NCBI GenBank assembly: GCA_024278645.1
Contig: JAJRST010000480.1
Location: 1 to 5,988 of the forward strand
Direction of reading: 5' to 3'
Origin: a bacterium
Lineage (GTDB): Bacteria; Zhuqueibacterota; Zhuqueibacteria; Residuimicrobiales; Krinioviventaceae
Length of the DNA stretch: 5,988 bases
Part shown: positions 1 through 5,766 of the stretch, piece after piece
Layout: each line of letters starts with the position of its first letter
How positions within the stretch are numbered: position 1 is the first letter of the stretch
Made by a program: the position numbers and the translations under genes
The notes under the pieces: generated by a model
The model's database searches: none
The model's input: the letters and a program-made list of their open reading frames with translations, nothing else
Told to the model about the DNA's origin: nothing

Positions 1-2584
1 ACAGCTTGAGCAGCGCGTAGGCATAGTCCAGCCCGTTCCACTGCACCAGCTTGCCGAACCAGGCGCCGGTGTACCAGGTGGCGCCAAAAACCGGGATGGA
101 GCCGTAGACCATGATCGGGCGATCGGCGGCGCTCCATAAATAGACGAACGGCAGGCCCGCATAAGCCCAACGCACCGCCTCGTCGAGGTATTGCTGCTCA
201 CCGGTGAGTTTGTAACCTTCGGTATAGGCGAGCACGGCATGCGCCGCCGCCAAAATGTCCGGGGCGTGCAGCGGCACCTCCCAGGTCTGCGCGCCGCGCG
301 GCACGCGAAATTGTTTCATGAACTCCAGTCCGGCCAGGCCGTGATTCAGGCTGTAAGCGTCGCCGCTGATGCGCGCGCATTGCAGCAGCAGCCAGGTTTT
401 CCGGGCGGCGGTTCCCAGGGAGGTGTCTCCCTTGTTTTGCAGCGCCGGATCGCCGCTGTACAGCCAGCCGCCGTCGTCATTCTGGTTGTTGGCCAGGCGC
501 TGCGCCCATTGTTTAATCGCCCCCCACGCCTGGTCCATCTCGCCGTAGCGCATACCAAAGTCCCAACCGAGCGCGCCCGGGTTGCGGTCGATGTCGACGA
601 TTTTTCGCCCCAACTCCTTCATTTTGTTCCGCCAATGGGCGGCTGTCGCGTCATCGGCGAACTGCGCGCCGAGCCACACCCGGGCGGCGATGTCATGCGG
701 CGACTGCGGCCCCCATGGATCGGGCAGCGCCAAATGCCAGCCTTTTTTCGCATCATCCCAGAGCACATCCATAAAGCTTTCGTTGTTGAGAATGATGTCG
801 TCGGTGTAGCTGCGCGGTTTGTCCGGCAGCGGCGGAAAGTCGTGCTTTTCGATCCAGTGCTTCATCCCCGCAAGCTGGCCGTCGTTTTCGCGTATAAAGA
901 GCCGCGCGCGGAGCTGCAACGGAGAGCCGGGATGCAGGGCGAGCGGCGTAAAGGCGAGCGGCTCATTTTCTTCGCGCCACCGCGGCACGGAGGGGGCGAC
1001 AAGGCCCATCAGGTGGTTGTTTTGGCCGTCCCAGCTATTGGGCGAGGCGAACAACGGCGACGGCGCTTCATAATTCCGATACCAGCGCTGCGACGGGTCC
1101 CACTCCAGGCCGACGACGCGGTCGCCGCTGCTCACGCTCATCAGTGGAATGGTCACTTTGTAGGGATGCGGCAGGTAGCGTTCGTTCTGCGGCGGATGCA
1201 CATCCAGGTCGGAGGAGCTCATTTCGTCGTCGATCAACCACTCCAGGCCGGGAAACAGCGCCTCTTGCTTTTGTTCGGCAAAAGCGCCCTCGCCGGCGCG
1301 AACGATCGGCCCGGCGAAATGCAGCAGCTTGCGCACGCCGGTCGTTTGCAGGCGATAACAGATGTCCACCTCCGGCGCGTCGCCCAGGGCAAAGGAATAC
1401 TGCATCTGCCACGAGACGCCGTCGACATCCGTGTAAACCTGCGCCAGCGCTATGCGCGCGCTGTCGCCGCTGGTGGACGCAGCTGCAATTTGCGGCGCAA
1501 TATCCTCTTCCACGACCTCGCCGGCAAAAGTGTTGAACGCCAGGCTTCCCGGCGGTTGTATGAGGCCCGTCTGCCGCCATTCGCCGTCCAGGGCGTCGTA
1601 GATGACGATCGGGCCGTAGCCTTGTTCTCCCCTGATAAAGGCCAGGCGAATATGACTATTTTCGAGCAGCCAGTGCTCGTCGAACGGCGACCACGCCTGC
1701 GCTCTCGCCGGGATGTCCGGCGGAAATATCGGTAAAGGCAAAATGACATGCACAACGGTTTCCCGGCGGAACAATTCTTTGCCGCTGAAATCGACGCTTA
1801 CGGCGGCGTTGAATGCGCCGGTATCCGCCGCCGTTATTTGCCAGGCTGCGCTCGCCGAGGCGTTTGGCGCCACGTCCGGGAGTTCGATGCGAGTGCTTTC
1901 GTTGACGAGCTCAAGTCCGGCGGCCAATTCCAAGGCGGCGCCGGCGCCCACAGCAGCCTCGTCGCCGCTGTTTTTGACGACTAGGACAAGATTTGCCGTG
2001 TCGCCGACGGTCATCACCTCTCTGTCCAGGGCAAAGGAGGAGAATTCGAGCTTTGGCCCCAGATGGACGACGCGGATATAATCGATTTCAATTGCGGCGT
2101 GCTCTTCCACGGCCTGGGCCGAACCCTCGCCCGGGTCGAGGCGGAGGCGGGTGATTGTGCCCTGCCATTTACTTGACGTGCCGATCGGAATCCTGTATTC
2201 GTGAAATTCGTTGTCGGGAATTAAGGTAAAGCCATACTCAACCCCTCCGACAAAATCGGGCTGGCCGGTGGTCGTCCAAAAGAACTCGGCGTTTTTATCG
2301 TGCGTGTTGCGCATGCGAATGATGATGAATCCATAGCGCGAGGCGTCGATGGCCAGGTTCCCCGGTCCGGCCATGTAGGGATCGGATCCGGTGATCGTCG
2401 CTTTCAGGGTTCCGTTGCTCACCGTAAACGAAGACATACTGTGCAGCGGCTTCCAGCCTTCGGCGTTGGCGGGAGAGTTGAATTCCCAGGCGACGGCGAC
2501 GTCCTGCTGCGCCAGGATGGGATCGGCCGCGACGAGCAGCAGCAAAATAGTGAGACAGGATGTGATAAAGAGCATACTTTTCAT
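1..2584 (-). CDS. Large secreted multidomain protein, candidate alpha/alpha-toroid carbohydrate-active enzyme (3' end beyond window)
   Basis: An uninterrupted reading frame of 861 codons runs leftward from ATG at 2584 and leaves the window without a stop. The start is supported by GGAGG 10 nt upstream and by an in-frame TGA at 2665-2663 with no other ATG between. Residues 1-25 are a signal peptide (hydrophobic LTILLLLVAA core, likely cleavage ILA|QQ). About 28-175 is a beta-sandwich resembling galactose-binding/CBM-like modules (WEFN...EGW at the start, IEIDYIRVV at the end). About 178-281 resembles a CARDB/NEW3 Ig-like domain (MTVGDTANLVLVVKNSGDEA). About 285-590 is beta-rich and aromatic, family unknown. 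From about 595 helices predominate, with GWDFGMRYGEMDQAW (673-687) and QNDDGGW (701-707), a pattern common in six-hairpin glycosidases, lyases and other alpha/alpha toroids. Secretion is well supported. Enzyme activity is inference, and catalytic residues cannot be named. It is divergent from the GH5 gene at 3030. Confidence 0.9.
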   Translation of the reverse strand, partial: MKSMLFITSCLTILLLLVAADPILAQQDVAVAWEFNSPANAEGWKPLHSMSSFTVSNGTLKATITGSDPYMAGPGNLAIDASRYGFIIIRMRNTHDKNAEFFWTTTGQPDFVGGVEYGFTLIPDNEFHEYRIPIGTSSKWQGTITRLRLDPGEGSAQAVEEHAAIEIDYIRVVHLGPKLEFSSFALDREVMTVGDTANLVLVVKNSGDEAAVGAGAALELAAGLELVNESTRIELPDVAPNASASAAWQITAADTGAFNAAVSVDFSGKELFRRETVVHVILPLPIFPPDIPARAQAWSPFDEHWLLENSHIRLAFIRGEQGYGPIVIYDALDGEWRQTGLIQPPGSLAFNTFAGEVVEEDIAPQIAAASTSGDSARIALAQVYTDVDGVSWQMQYSFALGDAPEVDICYRLQTTGVRKLLHFAGPIVRAGEGAFAEQKQEALFPGLEWLIDDEMSSSDLDVHPPQNERYLPHPYKVTIPLMSVSSGDRVVGLEWDPSQRWYRNYEAPSPLFASPNSWDGQNNHLMGLVAPSVPRWREENEPLAFTPLALHPGSPLQLRARLFIRENDGQLAGMKHWIEKHDFPPLPDKPRSYTDDIILNNESFMDVLWDDAKKGWHLALPDPWGPQSPHDIAARVWLGAQFADDATAAHWRNKMKELGRKIVDIDRNPGALGWDFGMRYGEMDQAWGAIKQWAQRLANNQNDDGGWLYSGDPALQNKGDTSLGTAARKTWLLLQCARISGDAYSLNHGLAGLEFMKQFRVPRGAQTWEVPLHAPDILAAAHAVLAYTEGYKLTGEQQYLDEAVRWAYAGLPFVYLWSAADRPIMVYGSIPVFGATWYTGAWFGKLVQWNGLDYAYALLKL

Positions 2585-2594
2585 GAATGTTTCG

Positions 2595-2599
2595 CCTCC
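2595..2599 (-). promoter_or_regulatory. Ribosome binding site of the leftward secreted protein
   Basis: The minus strand reads GGAGG here, followed by 10 nt and then ATG at 2584. It is a strong Shine-Dalgarno match and favours Met1 over the alternative Met4 codon (2575-2573), which would shorten the charged n-region of the signal peptide. Confidence 0.75.
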
Positions 2600-2603
2600 G
2601 GTT

Positions 2604-2670
2604 TTAATTGAGATGGCATGATGCGGATCGCTGCTGAAATGGCATCGGAACGAAGCCGATGATCAATTAA
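2604..2670 (-). other. Nested inverted repeats in the presumed 5' leader of the leftward gene
   Basis: An 8-bp inverted repeat (TTAATTGA at 2604-2611, TCAATTAA at 2663-2670) encloses a second perfect 6-bp inverted repeat (CATCGG at 2643-2648, CCGATG at 2656-2661, 7-nt loop). The two right-hand arms lie only one base apart, so both helices could stack in RNA. ATGGCAT also occurs twice as a direct repeat (2613-2619 and 2639-2645). The ribosome binding site lies just outside the outer stem. No T-run follows, so this is not a rho-independent terminator. It may be an mRNA leader fold or operator DNA; function is not shown. Confidence 0.35.
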
Positions 2671-2698
2671 GAATAGCAACTTTTTAGTAAATCGCAAA
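2670..2698 (-). promoter_or_regulatory. Candidate promoter for the leftward gene
   Basis: On the minus strand TTTGCG (2698-2693) is followed after 17 nt by TATTCT (2675-2670), and the -10-like hexamer is preceded by TGC, as in extended -10 promoters. The -35 match is poor. Initiation would fall near 2663, giving a leader of roughly 80 nt. The match is to the sigma-70 consensus of other phyla, so confidence is low. Confidence 0.22.
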
Positions 2699-2813
2699 TT
2701 AATTGCCTGACGTCCAAAGCTTGTTTTGTTATGGCGATAATAATTATTTTGTTCGCTGTTTTTTCCTTTATTCCAGGTCGTTTCCGTCAAAAGGCCGCCC
2801 TCCGAAAGATCGT

Positions 2814-2840
2814 TTGATAATTACAAAGAATTGTTATATT
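2814..2840 (+). promoter_or_regulatory. Candidate promoter for the GH5 gene
   Basis: TTGATA (2814-2819) and TATATT (2835-2840) each match five of six sigma-70 consensus bases, but the 15-nt spacer is shorter than the usual 17. A perfect TTGACA also occurs at 2855-2860, without a good -10 hexamer at standard distance (TAAATG at 2881-2886 would need a 20-nt spacer). Either would give a long leader of about 140-180 nt before the start codon at 3030. Confidence 0.27.
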
Positions 2841-2910
2841 AAAAACGACGATTCTTGACAAAATGCTTTCAATGAAAAAGTAAATGCGAGTGCCTGTTCT
2901 GTTCCCCGGA

Positions 2911-2921
2911 CGATCAGATCG
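2911..2921. promoter_or_regulatory. 11-bp palindrome, possible operator
   Basis: CGATC and GATCG are perfect inverted arms around a single central A. It lies between the candidate promoter elements and the GH5 start. A regulator dimer site is possible, but palindromes of this length also arise by chance. Confidence 0.2.
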
Positions 2922-2928
2922 CCGTTAA

Positions 2929-2983
2929 ATTGTTTCGCCCAAAATGGCTGCGCCGTTCATTGTTTTGTCCTGAATTGTTTTGT
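2929..2983 (+). repeat. Three in-phase ATTGTTT direct repeats upstream of GH5
   Basis: ATTGTTT occurs at 2929-2935, 2959-2965 and 2974-2980. The last two copies share ten bases (ATTGTTTTGT at 2959-2968 and 2974-2983). Start-to-start distances are 30 and 15 bp. A further TTGTTTTGT lies at 2721-2729. The even spacing suggests a possible array of protein-binding half-sites, but AT-rich DNA makes chance repeats plausible. The last copy overlaps the left arm of the hairpin at 2975-3022. Confidence 0.4.
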
Positions 2984-3022
2984 TTTTACAAAATCAAAAA
3001 GTTGATTTTAAAAACAGAATGA
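2975..3022 (+). other. Long AT-rich hairpin reaching the GH5 translation start region
   Basis: AAAATCAA (2990-2997) and TTGATTTT (3002-3009) form a perfect 8-bp stem around loop AAAG. After a 2-nt bulge (AC, 2988-2989) the stem continues with GTTTTT (2982-2987) against AAAAAC (3010-3015). It then extends through mostly A-U and G-U pairs to 2975/3022, about 21 pairs in all. The right arm includes the purine stretch AGAATGAGA that is the only visible ribosome-binding candidate for ATG 3030. It lacks a GC core and so is not a typical terminator. It could be a translational control hairpin or a DNA operator. Confidence 0.5.
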
Positions 3023-3029
3023 GATATTT

Positions 3030-5756
3030 ATGACAATAAAAAAACGGATCGCCTTTTTTTGGCTGCTGCTCGGCTTTGCCTCGCTGGCGTGGGCGGGCTT
3101 TTTGCGCACGGACGGGAAAAAGATCGTCAACGACGACGGCGAGGTTCTGCTGCGCGGCATCGGCCTCGGCGGCTGGATGCTGCAGGAAGGCTATATGCTG
3201 CAAACGCAGGATTTTGCCGACGCGCAGCACGAGATACGCGACAAAATCGAGGCGCTCATCGGCGGGGAAAAGACCGACGCTTTTTACGACGCCTGGCTGG
3301 CCAATTACTGCCGCAAAGTCGACGTCGATTCCATCGCCGCCTGGGGGTTCAACAGCATCCGCCTGCCCATGCACTACAACCTGTTCACGCTGCCGATCGA
3401 GCAGGAGCCGACGCCCGGGGAAAACACCTGGCTTGACGTGGGCTTTACACTGCTGGACAGCCTGTTGACCTGGTGCGCCGCCAACGAGATTTACCTGATT
3501 CTGGATTTGCACGCCGCGCCGGGCGGCCAGGGCAAGGACGCGGCCATTTCCGATTACGACCCCTCGAAACCGTCGCTGTGGGAGAGCGCCGAAAACCGCG
3601 CCAAAACCGTGGCCCTATGGCGGAAAATCGCCGGGCGCTACGCCGACGAGCCGTGGATCGGCGGCTATGATCTGATCAACGAACCCAACTGGGAATTGCC
3701 CGGCAACGCCATGCTCATGCAGTTGTACCGGGATATCACCGCGGCCATTCGATCCGTGGACGAGAACCATATTATCTTCATCGAGGGCAACTGGTGGGGC
3801 AACGATTTCACCGGCCTGACGCCGCCGTGGGACGGGAACATGGTGTACAGCTTTCACAAGTACTGGAACAACAACGACAAGGAGGCTATCCGCTGGATGC
3901 TAAATATTCGCAGCCGTTACCGGATTCCCATCTGGTGCGGCGAGGCGGGCGAGAATTCCAACGTCTGGTTCACGGAGGCGATCTCGCTGCTCGAGGCCAA
4001 CAACATCGGCTGGGCCTGGTGGCCGCTGAAAAAGGTCGATTCCATTTCCGGCGTCATCTCCGTGGTCAAGCCGGCCGCCTACGATCACCTGCTCGACTAT
4101 TGGAAAGGCCTCGTCTCCAAACCGTCCGTCGGTTTTGCAACAAACGCGCTCATGGGGCTGGCGGAAAACTATCGCCTTGAAAATTGCCGCATCAACCGCG
4201 ACGTCATCGACGCCATGTTCCGGCAGGTGCGGACGACGGCCACGCTGCCTTTTGTCGAACACAGCCTGCCGGGGGTGATCTTTGCCTCGGACTATGACCT
4301 GGGGATGAACGGCTATGCCTACGAGGACGCGGATGTCGCCAATTACAAAGTCTCGACGGGCATCTCCACCACCTGGAACCACGGTTGGCGCTATCGCAAC
4401 GACGGCGTGGATATCGAGACCTGCTACGACTCGAAATTGTCCAACGGCTATAGCGTCGGCTGGATCGACGCCGGCGAGTGGCTCGCCTACACCGTGGACG
4501 TCGACTCGACCGCCGCCTACAACGTCGTTTTCCGCACGGCGACGGAACAGTCCGGCGCGCTGCATCTGGAGCTGGACGGCATGATCGTCAGTCCCGTGGT
4601 GGACATCAGCAGCACCGGCGGCTGGCGGAATTGGCGGGACGTGGCGATCGACAATGTCATCCTGCAAGAGGGACGACATACCTTAAAAGTTGTTTTCGAT
4701 GAGGGCCCTTTTAACTTTAACTATATGCAGTTCGAACCGACGGCCCCGGCGGATTCCGCCGCTTTTCAATGTCTCGTCGCTGAATCGTCAGAGGACGGCG
4801 CTTCGGTGATCGCCTCCTTCAACAAAAAGGTCGCGCAGCCCCTGCCGGCCGCGCCCGGCGGTTTTTCCATTCGCATCAATGACTCCGATGCCCCCATAAG
4901 CGACTATTATGCGGACGACTCGGGATATCGCGTCATCTTTTCGTTGGTTCGGCCCATTTATTACGAGGACGCCGCCTGGCTTTCCTACAGCGGCGACGCC
5001 GTCAAGTCCGTCGACGGCCGGGCGCTGACGCCTTTTACGAATTTGAGAATTCAAAACAGGCAGCCGGCGCGTCACGCCATCCCCGGTCAGATTCAGGCCG
5101 AGGATTTTGACGTCAACAACGGCTTTGGTCTGGAGGGGACGAGCGACGTCGGCGGCGGGCAAAACCTGGGTTGGTCCGATCCCGGCGACTATGCGGACTA
5201 TCTGGTCACCGTAAAGCAGGCCGGAACCTACGACGTGCAGTATCGCATCGCCTCCATGTATGGGGGCCGCATTGATCTGATTCTCATCGACGAAGCGGGA
5301 ACAAAGAAGACGCTGCACAGCGTTTCTTTGCCGGTGACCGGCGGCTGGCAGACCTGGCGTACGGTGTCCGAGTCGGCCGTCTTGCCCCAGGGGCGGTTTA
5401 CTTTGCGGATACACGTTCGCCAGGGCGGGTTCAACCTGAACTGGTTCGCCTTTCAGTTCGTTACCGCCGTGGAGGGCCGCGAGAGTTTGCCCGGGGAATT
5501 TGCCCTGGCGCAAAATTTCCCCAATCCATTCAACAGCGCCACCAGCATCTCCTATCGCCTGCCGCGAGAGACGGCGATCACATTGAAAATAATCAACCTG
5601 CGCGGCGAGGAGGTCGCGACGTTGGTCCATGGCCGCAAAAACGCCGGGGAGCATACGGAAATATGGAGAGCGGATGATTTCGCTTCCGGCGTTTATTTTG
5701 TCCGCATGGCAGCCGGGAATTTTATAGCGACGAAAAAGCTGATTTTACAAAAATAA
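3030..5756 (+). CDS. Secreted GH5-family glycoside hydrolase with two CBM6 modules and a T9SS sorting domain
   Basis: The protein has 908 residues. An in-frame TAA at 3009-3011 makes ATG 3030 the first possible ATG; the ribosome-binding match is weak. Residues 1-22 are a signal peptide (AWA|G). About 24-365 is a GH5 barrel: GIGLGGW (43-49), RLPMHY (111-116), LDLH (158-161), acid/base Glu218 in NEP, HKY (276-278), likely nucleophile Glu305 in WCGEAGE, and Trp328/330/331 after it. A helical linker leads to CBM6-1 (about 413-570), an Ig-like/SwmB-like spacer (571-683), CBM6-2 (684-810, starting IPGQIQAEDFD) and a T9SS tail (820-908, NFPNPFN to SGVYFVRMAAG). All expected catalytic residues are visible. 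GH5 enzymes retain anomeric configuration and cut beta-linked glycans. The glucanase-like LGGW motif and CBM6 suggest a beta-glucan, but mannan or xylan are not excluded. It probably acts at the cell surface or outside the cell. Confidence 0.95.
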   Translation: MTIKKRIAFFWLLLGFASLAWAGFLRTDGKKIVNDDGEVLLRGIGLGGWMLQEGYMLQTQDFADAQHEIRDKIEALIGGEKTDAFYDAWLANYCRKVDVDSIAAWGFNSIRLPMHYNLFTLPIEQEPTPGENTWLDVGFTLLDSLLTWCAANEIYLILDLHAAPGGQGKDAAISDYDPSKPSLWESAENRAKTVALWRKIAGRYADEPWIGGYDLINEPNWELPGNAMLMQLYRDITAAIRSVDENHIIFIEGNWWGNDFTGLTPPWDGNMVYSFHKYWNNNDKEAIRWMLNIRSRYRIPIWCGEAGENSNVWFTEAISLLEANNIGWAWWPLKKVDSISGVISVVKPAAYDHLLDYWKGLVSKPSVGFATNALMGLAENYRLENCRINRDVIDAMFRQVRTTATLPFVEHSLPGVIFASDYDLGMNGYAYEDADVANYKVSTGISTTWNHGWRYRNDGVDIETCYDSKLSNGYSVGWIDAGEWLAYTVDVDSTAAYNVVFRTATEQSGALHLELDGMIVSPVVDISSTGGWRNWRDVAIDNVILQEGRHTLKVVFDEGPFNFNYMQFEPTAPADSAAFQCLVAESSEDGASVIASFNKKVAQPLPAAPGGFSIRINDSDAPISDYYADDSGYRVIFSLVRPIYYEDAAWLSYSGDAVKSVDGRALTPFTNLRIQNRQPARHAIPGQIQAEDFDVNNGFGLEGTSDVGGGQNLGWSDPGDYADYLVTVKQAGTYDVQYRIASMYGGRIDLILIDEAGTKKTLHSVSLPVTGGWQTWRTVSESAVLPQGRFTLRIHVRQGGFNLNWFAFQFVTAVEGRESLPGEFALAQNFPNPFNSATSISYRLPRETAITLKIINLRGEEVATLVHGRKNAGEHTEIWRADDFASGVYFVRMAAGNFIATKKLILQK

Positions 5757-5759
5757 GGA
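5755..5759 (+). promoter_or_regulatory. Ribosome binding site of the downstream gene, overlapping the GH5 stop codon
   Basis: AAGGA shares its first two bases with the TAA stop (5754-5756) and sits 7 nt before ATG 5767. The overlap of stop and Shine-Dalgarno, with no terminator between, argues for co-transcription and possible translational coupling. Confidence 0.6.
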
Positions 5760-5766
5760 ATAAAGA

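Larger units (their letters stand above)
2585..3029. other. Divergent intergenic control region (445 bp)
   Basis: This AT-rich gap separates the two divergently transcribed secreted-protein genes and must hold the promoters of both. I see no convincing protein-coding gene or RNA gene in it. It contains several short palindromes: GCAA-N5-TTGC (2694-2706), AATAATTATT (2739-2748), and CGATC-A-GATCG (2911-2921). It also has recurring TTGTTTTGT motifs, nested inverted repeats near 2604-2670 and a long hairpin at 2975-3022. A 69-codon minus-strand frame starting at TTG 2790 and overlapping the leftward start codon is discussed in the findings but is not called as a gene. Confidence 0.7.

Noticed and set aside
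191..1735. A 514-codon open frame on the plus strand
   Set aside because: It is codon-aligned antisense to the 861-codon leftward gene, where stops appear only opposite the sense codons TTA, CTA and TCA, which are rare in GC-rich genes. It has no signal peptide, ribosome binding site or recognisable domain, while the opposite strand has all three.
2643..2661. Terminator hairpin CATCGG/CCGATG
   Set aside because: No T-run follows on either strand, and the site lies in the leader of a divergent gene rather than after a coding region.
2855..2860. Perfect TTGACA taken as a definite GH5 -35 element
   Set aside because: No acceptable -10 hexamer lies 16-18 nt downstream. It is kept only as a mention, since the hexamer alone is weak evidence and this phylum's promoter consensus is uncertain.
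2982..3015. Rho-independent terminator
   Set aside because: The stem is almost entirely A-T with no GC core, and no gene ends just upstream on either strand, so a terminator makes no sense here.
2994..3512. A 172-codon minus-strand frame running from GH5 into the intergenic region
   Set aside because: It is codon-aligned antisense to the signal peptide and barrel start of GH5, and its end in the hairpin region has no gene-like features.
3900..4679. A 259-codon open frame on the minus strand inside the GH5 gene
   Set aside because: It is the codon-aligned antisense frame of GH5 and CBM6-1, open because of base composition. The rich, repetitive Val/Asp/Gly composition is typical of such shadows.
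4788..5654. A 288-codon open frame on the minus strand opposite CBM6-2 and the T9SS tail
   Set aside because: It lies in the same antisense frame as above. The sense strand encodes clearly recognisable domains across the whole interval.
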